Of a DNA stretch of 64,000 bases, positions 26,119 through 35,043 are shown piece after piece. The stretch is from Anaerolineae bacterium (GTDB taxonomy: Bacteria > Chloroflexota > Anaerolineae > Aggregatilineales > Phototrophicaceae), in NCBI GenBank assembly GCA_020849765.1, contig JADLAY010000034.1, positions 1-64,000 of the forward strand. Direction: 5' to 3'. How positions within the stretch are numbered: the stretch's first letter is position 1; every line of letters begins with the position of its first letter. A program made the translations under genes and the position numbers. A model generated the notes under the pieces. It did no database searches, was not told where the DNA came from, and was given only the letters and a program-made list of their open reading frames with translations.

Positions 26119-27456
26119 ATGGAACACGTCATCCAGGGCACGTTGACCACCGCCGACGCCAAACAGCATCGCGCGCACAGCTTCGACGTCCCCGCCGGAG
26201 CCACCCGTCTCGACATCGCTTTCGACTACAACCCGAAGCAGGTGGAGGCGCCGCCTTATACCCACCTGCTCTGCTTCACACTCTTCGATCCGCAGGCGTC
26301 GCGCGGCACACGGCACAACAACCGCGACCAGTCGATGACGATCACGGACACGTTCGCGACGCCCGGCTACACGCCCGGCCCGATCCTGCCGGGCCAGTGG
26401 CAGGTCGTCGTCGATACGCACCGCATCCTGCCGGGCGATCCGATCAGCTACCAGTTCACGATCCAGATCGGCTTCGAGCCGCAGGTGCAGCACGAACGTC
26501 CGCAGCCCGCGCACATCAACCGGCGCGGGCAGGGCTGGTATCGCGGCGATCTACACGGGCACACGCTGCATTCGGATGGCAGTTGGGATGTGCCCGACCT
26601 GGTCGTGGCGGCCAGAGCCAAAGGTCTCGACTTCGCGACGCTGACCGATCACAACACCGTCTCCGGGCTGGCGCAGATGGACAGCCTTGGGAGTGACGAG
26701 CTGCTGACGATGGGCGGCATGGAACTGACGACGTATTACGGTCACGCACTGGCGCTGGGCGTCCGCGAATGGATCGACTGGCGCGTCCGCCCCGGCGAGC
26801 GCGACATGCGCGCGATTGCGGCGGAAGTCGAAGCCAAAGGCGGCCTCTTCATCATCGCGCATCCCAAGTCCAAAGGCGACCCGGTCTGCACCGGCTGCGA
26901 CTGGCGCTACGACGAGATGATGCCGGGCAGCGCGCGCTGTGTCGAAATCTGGAACAAGGGCGTCTGGAGCGAACAGAATGAGCAGGGGCTGGCCCTGTGG
27001 TATGCCTGGCTCAATCAGGGCTACCGCATGGTTGCGACCGCGGGTACGGACGTTCACGGCCAGGTGCCCGCGAACATCCGCATCGGCTTCAACACCATCT
27101 ATGCGGAAGCGCTGGAACAACGGGCATTGCTCGATGCGATCCGCCAGGGGCATCTCTACGTAAGCAGCGGCCCGACGCTCAGATTCACAGCCCGCAGCGA
27201 GTCCGGCGCACAGGCCATGATGGGCGATAGCATCGCCGACGCGGGGGTCGAGATGGTGTGCACCTGGGGCGACGTGACCGAAGCGCTCCACCTGCGGCTG
27301 ATCGGCGATGGCGATGTCATCGAGACGCTGCCCATCGACGCGCCCGGCGAGTACGACTGGCAGATCCCGCCATCGCGCTACCACTGGTTCACCGTCGAGA
27401 TTCGGGATGATCAGGGCGAGCTGCGCGCGGTCAGCAACCCGATCTTCCTGACGTAA
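26119..27456 (+). CDS. CehA/McbA-family PHP-domain metallohydrolase
   Basis: A 445-residue protein. An N-terminal beta-rich domain (about 1-135) precedes a PHP domain with metal ligands in GDLHGHTLHSDGS (H146, H148, D153), TLTDHN (D177, H178), IIAHP and AGTDVHG. The C-terminal ~100 residues form another beta-domain ending NPIFLT. Family members hydrolyse esters or phosphoesters and are often near ABC transporters. No signal peptide is evident. ATG 26119 is chosen because the folded domain begins there; the open frame from 26062 has no ribosome site. It is divergent from the Afu-type transporter and possibly co-regulated. Confidence 0.85.
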   Translation: MEHVIQGTLTTADAKQHRAHSFDVPAGATRLDIAFDYNPKQVEAPPYTHLLCFTLFDPQASRGTRHNNRDQSMTITDTFATPGYTPGPILPGQWQVVVDTHRILPGDPISYQFTIQIGFEPQVQHERPQPAHINRRGQGWYRGDLHGHTLHSDGSWDVPDLVVAARAKGLDFATLTDHNTVSGLAQMDSLGSDELLTMGGMELTTYYGHALALGVREWIDWRVRPGERDMRAIAAEVEAKGGLFIIAHPKSKGDPVCTGCDWRYDEMMPGSARCVEIWNKGVWSEQNEQGLALWYAWLNQGYRMVATAGTDVHGQVPANIRIGFNTIYAEALEQRALLDAIRQGHLYVSSGPTLRFTARSESGAQAMMGDSIADAGVEMVCTWGDVTEALHLRLIGDGDVIETLPIDAPGEYDWQIPPSRYHWFTVEIRDDQGELRAVSNPIFLT

Positions 27457-27530
27457 ACACCGAAGCGCGCCTCAAAGCGACACGTCATTCCAAAGGAGGA
27501 TGTAAAATCCCCAGTGAATATGGATGATAT

Positions 27531-30500
27531 GTGGAATCGGCAGGTGAAATCGCTTTGGGGCGCCGGATGCTCAAACCCAAGATCGAGCCGGAAATCGAGA
27601 TTCTCGTCCAACTCGCCAGCGATCTGACGCAGGCGGCCACACCGCAGGATTGGCTCGATGCGGTCAGCGACTATGCACGGGCGCGCGGTGCCGTGGCGGG
27701 CTTCCTGCTCTGGATGCTCTCCGGGCCGGATGCGCCGACCATCGAAGCGGAAATCGCGGCCAGTTGGACGCGGGACGATAAACCGCATCTGACCTCCGGG
27801 GATCGCCTGGTGCTGCCCACCTTCTGGAATCAGACCACCGGCTGGCTGGGCGAACCCGATGAACCGATGTTGATCGAAAACACGCGCACAAGCCCGCTGC
27901 TCGACGACTTCATGCGCGATTACTACAGCCGCATCGATGTGGGCGCGGTCGCGCTGCTGCCGCAGCTCGTCCAGGGGCGTTGGGTCAGCCTGCTCGGCTT
28001 TCACTGGCGTGAGCCCCAGCAATTCGACGAACCGTTCCGCCGCATCTGCGAGATCGTCATCCGCCGCGCCGGGCCAGCCATCAACTCGATCCGCCTGCTC
28101 GAACAGAATCGTGAGCGCGCCAGCCGCGCCGAAACGCTCAGTGAAGTCAACACGGCGCTATCCCAGGCACACAGCGAGGATGACATCCTGGCTGCTATGC
28201 TGACCTGCGCCCGCGCATTCGCCGATCCGTTCAAAATTTCGCTCATCTACGTCAACCTGGATGCGAACGGCCAGCCAATTGAGGCCTTCAATGTCGCCTC
28301 ATGCGGCCCGCTCGTCTACATGGCTGAGCAGAACAAGGTCTACGAGCTTGACGATACCCCCTTCCAAATGATTGCCAGCCTCAACAGCGAAGTGCCCGTC
28401 TTTGCCGAAGACATGGTGAACGACGCCCGTTTCAACGAACAGGATCGGGAGATTGCGCGCACGATCGGCAATCGCTCGGCGGTCATGCTGCCGCTGCGCA
28501 GCGCGGACACCTGGCAGGGCGTGATGTTGATCGTCTGGGATCAGCCGCGGACGTTCAGCGAACAGGAGCGCTTCGTCTACACGCGCTTGCTGCCGACGCT
28601 GGCCTCGGTCGTCGCCAGCCGCCGCGCCTACCTGGAGACTCAAGCCAGTCAAAACGAAGCCTCGACGCTCTACCATCTGGCCGAACGCATCAACGCCGCC
28701 ATGACCTACCAGGACGTGGCGGATGCCGTCGTCACCATGCTGAAAACTGCGGCAGGCGTCTATCTCGACCTGTGGGAGAACCACAATTACGAGGGCGCGA
28801 CCTACATGGAGATCGCTGCCGCGGCCAACGTGCCCGATCCATATCGCGCGCTGATCGGGCAGCATCTGCCGAAAGCGAACTTTCCCATCATCGAGGCGTG
28901 GCGCAATCGCCGACTGACGGTGGTCGAGGACGTGGAGACGGACGAGCGGATCGACCCGCAGTCGCGCGAGAATCTGATCAAACTGGGGATGCGGACGTTC
29001 CTGAGCGTCGCTTTCAACCGCGAGGATAAGCTCGCCGGGGCGATCTTCTTCAGCTACCCCGAACCGAGGAAGTTCGGCCAGCGCGAACGACGTCTCGCGC
29101 TCGGCATCGGCGATCTGGTGCATGGCGCCGTGCAGCGAATTCACTCGCAGCTAGAGACCGGTGCACTGGCCGAAGCGCAGCGCGTCGCCTACCTCGCCGA
29201 GCAGGAGGCACGCGAAGAAGCCGAGTCGCTCTACCGTGTGAGCGAAGAGATCAACGCCGCGACGACCTATCACGACATCGTGCGCGCCGTCGCCAAACTC
29301 GACTTCGGCCCCGGCGACATCTACCTGAATATCTTCGAGAACTTTAATTTCGAGGGTGCGCGCTATTTCGACATCGTCGCCACCGCGACCGATATGTTCG
29401 ACCACGAAGGTGAGCGCTGGTGGATAGACAATTATCCGCTCGTGCAGCGCTTCCCCAAGCAGGGCGTCTTCGTCAACGAGGATATCGCTAACAACCCGAA
29501 CATCGACCCGACGTCAAAGCAGATGTTTCTCCGGCTCGGCGTGCACTCGAACATGCGCGTCAGTTTGAGCCTGCACAACCGCTGGATCGGCGGGCTGGGC
29601 ATCGACTCGCCGATCGCGCGCTCATACGGCGAGCGCGAAAAACGGCTGATGGCCGGTGTCGGCGATCTGGTGGTCGCCGCCATTGAGCGCATCCGCCTGC
29701 AGGAGGAGACCGCCGCCGCCGCCGAGGCCCAGCGCCAGGCCTTCCTGGCCGAGCAAGAGGCTCGCGAAGAACGCGAAATTCTGTTCCGCGCCAGCCAGGC
29801 CATTAACGCGGCCAACAGCTTCCCGGAAATCTTGAGCGCCGTCAGCCACATCGACTTCGATGGCGACTTCTACCTGAGCATCTACGAGAACTTCAACTCT
29901 CAAAACGCCACCTACATCGAGTCGGTCTCGACCACAAAAGGCGCTTTCATCAAGGAACGGCGCCGCTTTGATATGGACGAGGTGCCTTACTATATTCAAC
30001 ATGCCGAGCCGGGCTTGGCCGTCATCGAAGATATGACACGCGATCCGGACATAGACTCTATCACGCGTGAGACCCTCATCAGTCACGGCATCATGTCCGG
30101 CATGCGCTTTGGCCTGATCTGGAATGGGCGGCACCTGGGCGCATTCGGCCTGGATAATGCACAGCCTAGACTCTACTCCGAGCGCGAACGACGCCAAATG
30201 ACGGCATTGGGTGAGCTGGTCTCGGCCGCGGTTGAGCGCATCCGTCTCCAGCAGGAGACCATCGCCGCCGCCGAGGCCCAGCGCCAGGCCTTCCTGGCCG
30301 AGCAAGAAACGCGCGAAGAGACGACCGCTCTCTATCAGGTCAGTAAGGCGATCAATCAGGCGACCGAAATGTCGGAAGTGCTGCATGCCGCGAAACAGCT
30401 CTTCCCCGACCCGGTCGACGTCGCCATCTTCGCCTGGGAGAATTACGACCGCAGCCAGGCGACCTACCTGGAAACGATCGCGGCGTCGGATGCTCATCTC

Positions 30501-32033
30501 CAGCCAGGGCTGCGCCTGCCACGCGAAATCGTGTCGTGGCCCGCCCTGCTCGACCCGACGCAACTGCTGGTCGCCAACGACGTCAATGGCCCGGAATGGG
30601 CCAACCACCGGGCCGCGGACTCGGCGCGGCTGTTCGGGCTGCATTCCATCGCCTACACCAACCTGATGCACAGCCAGCGCGTCCAGGGCTTGTTCGCCCT
30701 CGGCTGCTATGAACCGTACAGCTTCACGCCCAAAGAGATCCGCTTGATGGCCGCCATCGCGGACCTGACGGCGGCAGCCATGGAACGCTTCCGCTCGCGG
30801 CAGGCCGAGCAAGAAGCGCGCGAAGAACGCGAAATCTTGTTCCGCGCCAGCCAGGCCATTAACGCGGCCAACAGCTTCCCAGAGATCCTGAGCGCCGTCA
30901 ACTTGATCGATTTCGACGGCGGCGACTGCTACATGTACATCTTCGAGAACTACGACTTCAAGACGGCCACCTACATCGAAACCGTCGCCACAGGCAGCGA
31001 CATGTTCATGCACAAGGGTATGCGCGTCCCGATGGCGGATGTCCCCTTCCTGAAGACGCACCCTCGCCCCGGCCTCTGGGCTTATGAAGACATCGCCAAT
31101 CACCCGGAACTCGATCCCACCACCAAGGCAACCATGCTGAGCCATGGCGTCGCCTCGAATCTGCGCTACGGCCTGGTCAGGAAGAATCGCATCCTGGGCG
31201 CATTCGGCGTCGATCACGGCACGCCGAAGATCTACACCGCGCGCGAAAAGCGCGTGATGGCCGCCCTGGGCGATCTGGTCTCCGCCGCAGCAGAGCGCAT
31301 CCGCTTGCAGCAGGAAACCCACGCCGCGCGCGAACGAGCAGAGCGGCTGGCCGAACAGGCGCAGCAGTTGGCCGCTCTGGAAGAACGCACCCGGCTGGCG
31401 CGCGAACTGCACGACTCGGTCTCCCAGGCGTTGTACGGCATCGGCCTGGGCGCGCAAACCGCACGAGCGATGTGGGAGAAGGATCAGACGCTGGTCAAGG
31501 AGTCGGTCGATTACGTGCTGGCGCTGGCCGAGGCCGCGCTGGTCGAGATGCGCGCCTTGATCTTCGAACTGCGACCTGAATCGCTCGAAAATGAAGGGCT
31601 GATCACGGCGCTGGCGAAGCAAGGCGCCTCACTTCAGGCTCGCCACGGGCTGGATATGCGCCTCGAACTGTGCGACGAACCACCGCTCGGCCTCGATACG
31701 AAAGAGGGCCTCTACCGCATCGCGCGCGAGGCGCTGCACAACGTCGTCAAGCACGCGGGTGCGACCCAGGTCATCCTGCGCTTGCGTCGTCTGGGGGACA
31801 CGCTCGTGCTGGAGGTTATCGATAACGGCGCCGGTTTCGAGACCGACCGCGACTTCCCCGGCCACCTGGGCTTGCAGTCGATGCGCGAGCGCGTCGAGCA
31901 GCTTGGCGGCGAGATCAACATCGAGAGCGCCGTCGGCAAAGGGACACATATCACCGTCAGCATGTGCCTTTTGGAGGATGAATCGTCTCCTTCTAAAGGG
32001 TCAAATACAACCATAGGAATGGAAGATGAGTGA
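27531..32033 (+). CDS. Soluble seven-GAF NarL-type sensor histidine kinase
   Basis: A 1500-residue cytosolic kinase without membrane segments. Seven GAF-like units begin near residues 15, 200, 377, 564, 747, 930 and 1099; units 3-7 each start with a helix like LFRASQAINAANSFPEIL. They are separated by short coiled coils (AAAEAQRQAFLAEQEAREE). The end holds a HisKA_3 dimerisation domain with His ~1294 in ARELHDSVSQALYG, then HATPase (REALHNVVKHAGA, VIDNGAGF, GHLGLQSMRERV). The start codon is uncertain: GTG 27531 or ATG 27567; a GGAGG at 27495 is too far away. The response regulator at 32533 is the obvious partner. Confidence 0.9.
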   Translation: MESAGEIALGRRMLKPKIEPEIEILVQLASDLTQAATPQDWLDAVSDYARARGAVAGFLLWMLSGPDAPTIEAEIAASWTRDDKPHLTSGDRLVLPTFWNQTTGWLGEPDEPMLIENTRTSPLLDDFMRDYYSRIDVGAVALLPQLVQGRWVSLLGFHWREPQQFDEPFRRICEIVIRRAGPAINSIRLLEQNRERASRAETLSEVNTALSQAHSEDDILAAMLTCARAFADPFKISLIYVNLDANGQPIEAFNVASCGPLVYMAEQNKVYELDDTPFQMIASLNSEVPVFAEDMVNDARFNEQDREIARTIGNRSAVMLPLRSADTWQGVMLIVWDQPRTFSEQERFVYTRLLPTLASVVASRRAYLETQASQNEASTLYHLAERINAAMTYQDVADAVVTMLKTAAGVYLDLWENHNYEGATYMEIAAAANVPDPYRALIGQHLPKANFPIIEAWRNRRLTVVEDVETDERIDPQSRENLIKLGMRTFLSVAFNREDKLAGAIFFSYPEPRKFGQRERRLALGIGDLVHGAVQRIHSQLETGALAEAQRVAYLAEQEAREEAESLYRVSEEINAATTYHDIVRAVAKLDFGPGDIYLNIFENFNFEGARYFDIVATATDMFDHEGERWWIDNYPLVQRFPKQGVFVNEDIANNPNIDPTSKQMFLRLGVHSNMRVSLSLHNRWIGGLGIDSPIARSYGEREKRLMAGVGDLVVAAIERIRLQEETAAAAEAQRQAFLAEQEAREEREILFRASQAINAANSFPEILSAVSHIDFDGDFYLSIYENFNSQNATYIESVSTTKGAFIKERRRFDMDEVPYYIQHAEPGLAVIEDMTRDPDIDSITRETLISHGIMSGMRFGLIWNGRHLGAFGLDNAQPRLYSERERRQMTALGELVSAAVERIRLQQETIAAAEAQRQAFLAEQETREETTALYQVSKAINQATEMSEVLHAAKQLFPDPVDVAIFAWENYDRSQATYLETIAASDAHLQPGLRLPREIVSWPALLDPTQLLVANDVNGPEWANHRAADSARLFGLHSIAYTNLMHSQRVQGLFALGCYEPYSFTPKEIRLMAAIADLTAAAMERFRSRQAEQEAREEREILFRASQAINAANSFPEILSAVNLIDFDGGDCYMYIFENYDFKTATYIETVATGSDMFMHKGMRVPMADVPFLKTHPRPGLWAYEDIANHPELDPTTKATMLSHGVASNLRYGLVRKNRILGAFGVDHGTPKIYTAREKRVMAALGDLVSAAAERIRLQQETHAARERAERLAEQAQQLAALEERTRLARELHDSVSQALYGIGLGAQTARAMWEKDQTLVKESVDYVLALAEAALVEMRALIFELRPESLENEGLITALAKQGASLQARHGLDMRLELCDEPPLGLDTKEGLYRIAREALHNVVKHAGATQVILRLRRLGDTLVLEVIDNGAGFETDRDFPGHLGLQSMRERVEQLGGEINIESAVGKGTHITVSMCLLEDESSPSKGSNTTIGMEDE
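29714..29758 (+). repeat. Direct repeat A, copy 1 (inside the GAF kinase)
   Basis: This 45-base stretch is identical to 30263-30307, 549 bases (183 codons) downstream. Both copies encode the same coiled-coil linker (AAAEAQRQAFLAEQE) between GAF units, pointing to recent duplication or gene conversion. Confidence 0.9.
29763..29825 (+). repeat. Direct repeat B, copy 1 (inside the GAF kinase)
   Basis: Matches 30819-30881 with only two differences over 63 bases, at an offset of 1056 bases (352 codons). It encodes REEREILFRASQAINAANSF at the start of GAF units 5 and 7. Confidence 0.9.
30263..30307 (+). repeat. Direct repeat A, copy 2
   Basis: Identical partner of 29714-29758, located before GAF unit 6. 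Confidence 0.9.
30819..30881 (+). repeat. Direct repeat B, copy 2
   Basis: Partner of 29763-29825 with two base differences, located at the start of GAF unit 7. Confidence 0.9.
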
Positions 32034-32103
32034 AAAGGACGAACGAACGACAATAGAGAGTACAAACTTCAGTCAGGAATTCGAGTAAGGTCTCTGGAAT
32101 ATC

Positions 32104-32520
32104 ATGGTACCCTTCGCGACAAGCGTCACCGCTCACCCCGTGGGCGAACAAAACTATGCCATCGTCACCTACAAAGACAGTCAATTGGTCGTCGGCGCGC
32201 CCTACCTGCGCGATACCGGCACCAAACGCAGCCAGCCGACGGATCTGCTGCTGGCTGCCCTGGCGACGGATTGCACCTTCGCCTGCCAGCGCGCCGCTCA
32301 GCAGTTGAACATCCCACTGAATAACATGAATACCACAGTTGAATGGCTGAACGCTGTGGAAGAAGCCAGTTCAAACGAGCGGAACATTCGTGTGCGCATG
32401 GCGCTGTGGGGGCCGAATGCGCAGCAGGCAGCCGAATTGGTCGAGGCGATCAAACGCTCGTCCAAGACCTATGAGATGCTGGCGGCCGGTGTCGCCATCA
32501 TCTTTGAAACCACCCTCTAG
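32104..32520 (+). CDS. OsmC-family protein
   Basis: A 138-residue small alpha/beta protein of the OsmC/Ohr superfamily. The conserved central helix reads PTDLLLAALATDCTFACQRAA, containing two cysteines spaced CTFAC, and GTKRSQPTDLL precedes it. Classical peroxidases place their two redox cysteines further apart, so the activity could differ; this resembles the YhfA-like OsmC subgroup. It lies 70 bases after the kinase and is convergent with the response regulator, with only 12 bases between stops. Confidence 0.82.
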   Translation: MVPFATSVTAHPVGEQNYAIVTYKDSQLVVGAPYLRDTGTKRSQPTDLLLAALATDCTFACQRAAQQLNIPLNNMNTTVEWLNAVEEASSNERNIRVRMALWGPNAQQAAELVEAIKRSSKTYEMLAAGVAIIFETTL

Positions 32521-32532
32521 CCGCCCGAACGA

Positions 32533-33177
32533 TCAGGCCATATCCTTTGGCATGTCGACCAGGCCGATGCTGACCGCGTAGAGTGCCGCCTGCGTGCGGC
32601 TGGCCACCCCGAGTTTCCCCAGAATAGCGCCCACGTGTGATTTGACGGTCGTCTCACTGATGTGCAGTTCGCGGCTGATCTCCTTGTTCGCCTTGCCCTG
32701 TGCCAGCAAGCGCAGCACTTCAATCTCGCGGTCGGTCAGTTTTTCCGGCGATTGAGGCACGCGGACTTCGCGCATCAGGCGCGCGGCGGCCTTGGGCGAA
32801 AGCTGCACCTGCCCGGCGGCAGCAGCCCGAATCGCATTGATGAGTTCTGGCGCGTCGGTATCCTTGAGCATGTAGCCGATGGCGCCGGCGCGGACGGCAC
32901 CGATGACGGACTGATCCTCGAGCACGCTCGTCAGGGCGACGATTTCCGTTTCCGGCACCAGCTGTTTGATCGCCGCCGTCGCCTCGACGCCTGTCATGCC
33001 CGGCATGAGCAGATCCATCAGGATCACATCCGGCTTGAGTTCCTGAGCCATCTGCACGGCTTGAATTCCGTTGACCGCCTCGCCGACGATCTCCAGTTCC
33101 GGGTCGACCTTCAAGAACAAACGCAATCCCTGACGAACGACCGCATGATCGTCGACAATGAGCAACCGTATTGACAT
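32533..33177 (-). CDS. NarL/LuxR-family response regulator
   Basis: A 214-residue regulator. The receiver begins IRLLIVDDHAVVRQGL, with the acceptor aspartate in LKPDVILMDLLMPG. The LuxR helix-turn-helix (about 145-205) reads LTDREIEVLRLLAQGKANKEISRELHISETTVKSHV. ATG 33177 is chosen because GGAGG lies eight bases upstream; the next upstream ATG is too close to it. It is the probable partner of the seven-GAF kinase, though encoded on the opposite strand with OsmC between them. Confidence 0.93.
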   Translation of the reverse strand: MSIRLLIVDDHAVVRQGLRLFLKVDPELEIVGEAVNGIQAVQMAQELKPDVILMDLLMPGMTGVEATAAIKQLVPETEIVALTSVLEDQSVIGAVRAGAIGYMLKDTDAPELINAIRAAAAGQVQLSPKAAARLMREVRVPQSPEKLTDREIEVLRLLAQGKANKEISRELHISETTVKSHVGAILGKLGVASRTQAALYAVSIGLVDMPKDMA

Positions 33178-33343
33178 GCGCATAACCTCCAGAGCACCAC
33201 ATGCCTGATATGATCTCAGTTTAGCGACATTTCCGTATCCTACTAAAGTCGGAGGTTTGCTGCACTTTCTGATCGAAACGTGCCCGGATGTGTGATTCCG
33301 GCTTGTCTCGAAAAGAAAACAGGGGGCTGCTGCCCCCCGTTGA

Positions 33344-34771
33344 TTACAGATCGATGTCGTCTTCTTGCATCGGCGGAATGTCGAAGCTGTGGCTGAACAG
33401 GTTGTCCGGGTCGTACTTCGCCTTGAGCATCCGCAAGCGGGCGAAGTGCCCCGCCGAGTAGGCATTGCGCGTCTGTTCGCGCGCATCCTCACCGTCCAGG
33501 AAGTTGATGTAGACCCCATTGGTCAGATGCGCGGCGAGTGCGGCTTTGAAGGCTCCGACGAACCGGTGACTGGCCTCGACGGCCTCTGCGGTCGGCGTGA
33601 TCGACACGCACTGCATGATCAATGTCTCGTCGCGATGGCTGTAGGCGCTGGCCTGCGCATCGACGCGGCTGATGGCGCCGCCTGCGTGGCGGATCTCCGT
33701 CTTCACAATCGGCGACGATCCATTGACCGAGACGGCATGATTGACGATGATGTCGATCGCCTCGTCGCTCAAATCCGCCAGCCACATGCCGGTGCTGATG
33801 CCGGGCGACGGATCGACCGGGTCATTGCTGATGGTGCCGACTTCCAGGAACGGCATCGGATGGAAACCGTTGACGATCGGCTGCATCCAGTCAAGCCAGG
33901 GCTGAATGTAGGCCGGGCCCTGCTCAACCGGGCCACTGTAGCAGGCGTTGACCATGACGACGGTGCGTCCACGCATGAATTCCGGCAGTTCGGGCAGCGG
34001 CGGGAAGTTCATGATCTCAATCGACGAGGTCAGCTCTTCCGGCGCAGTCTTGATCCATTCGCGGAAGTGCTGCAATGCCGCTTTCGCTGTTTCGCCGGGG
34101 TAGATCAGCGTGCCGCCGTAGACTTCCGTCACCGGGTAGAGCTGGATCTCCATGCCGGTGACGACGCCGAAGTTGCCGCCGCCGCCGCGCAGCCCCCAGA
34201 ACAGATCGCTGTTCTCGGTGGCGCTCGCGCGCACGAGCTTGCCCTCTGCCGTCACGACTTCGAAGTAGCGTACGCTGTCGGTCGCCAGGCCATACTTGCG
34301 CGCCAGCCAGCCCATGCCGCCGCCAAGCGTATAGCCGACGACGCCGACTTCGGGCGACGACCCCAGCAGCGGCGCCAGACCGACCGCCTGTGTCTCTTTG
34401 AGCACTTCGCCCCACTTAAGACCAGCTTCGATCCAGGCCGTGCGCGAGTCTGCATCGACGCAGATCTCTTTCAGATTCGACGTGATGATGAGCACGGCGT
34501 CATTGGCCGGGCGCGCCACACCGTGCCCGGTCGACTGGATGGCGACATCCAGATGCGACGCCCGCGCAAAGCGAACTGCCGCCGCCACGTCCGCGGCGCT
34601 CTGGGCGACGACGATCACTTCGGGATACTGATCGACGGTTAAGTTCCAGGCCATCCGCGCGCGGTCATACTCCGCATCGCCTGGCACAATGATATTTCCG
34701 TGAGTCTGTTCGCGCAGTTCCGCCAACAAATGCAAATCAATCTGCGCTGCTGCTGCAAAGGCCATATCCAT
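33344..34771 (-). CDS. BBE-type FAD-binding oxidoreductase
   Basis: A 475-residue flavoprotein. The FAD-binding PP-loop domain (about 50-220) contains STGHGVARPANDAVLI and YTLGGGMGWLARKYGLATD, and RGGGGNFGVVT follows. The C-terminal berberine-bridge segment ends YDPDNLFSHSFDIPPM. The histidine that can bind FAD covalently is present (STGHG), but the second attachment cysteine is replaced by serine (GSSPEVG), so at most one covalent bond is expected. ATG 34771 has AGGAGG upstream. Substrates of relatives are sugars or alcohols. It is divergent from the ribose-type ABC operon. Confidence 0.88.
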   Translation of the reverse strand: MDMAFAAAAQIDLHLLAELREQTHGNIIVPGDAEYDRARMAWNLTVDQYPEVIVVAQSAADVAAAVRFARASHLDVAIQSTGHGVARPANDAVLIITSNLKEICVDADSRTAWIEAGLKWGEVLKETQAVGLAPLLGSSPEVGVVGYTLGGGMGWLARKYGLATDSVRYFEVVTAEGKLVRASATENSDLFWGLRGGGGNFGVVTGMEIQLYPVTEVYGGTLIYPGETAKAALQHFREWIKTAPEELTSSIEIMNFPPLPELPEFMRGRTVVMVNACYSGPVEQGPAYIQPWLDWMQPIVNGFHPMPFLEVGTISNDPVDPSPGISTGMWLADLSDEAIDIIVNHAVSVNGSSPIVKTEIRHAGGAISRVDAQASAYSHRDETLIMQCVSITPTAEAVEASHRFVGAFKAALAAHLTNGVYINFLDGEDAREQTRNAYSAGHFARLRMLKAKYDPDNLFSHSFDIPPMQEDDIDL

Positions 34772-35043
34772 CTGACTTGTTCCTCCTGTGTCACGCCTGG
34801 ACACATCCAACTACAAGCCAAACGATATTCGATTGCGCCTGGGCAATCATCCGAACATGAGCGGAGATCGATCTGCAACCATCGAACTACGACTTTGGGA
34901 GGATGACGCGGCTCAGTGGAACGCTCGGTCGAGACGATGCGCTGTAGGCGGCATGCTTGCGCCTCGGATCGTTTTGCGCTAACTTCTCACGTGGTCAAAA
35001 CAGCTATCCATTGCGCATTTTTGCTTGGAAAAAGGAGTATTAC

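Noticed and set aside
29622-31622. 666-codon open frame on the minus strand opposite the GAF kinase
   Set aside because: An antisense shadow of the repeated GAF coding sequence; its apparent repeats mirror the sense repeats.
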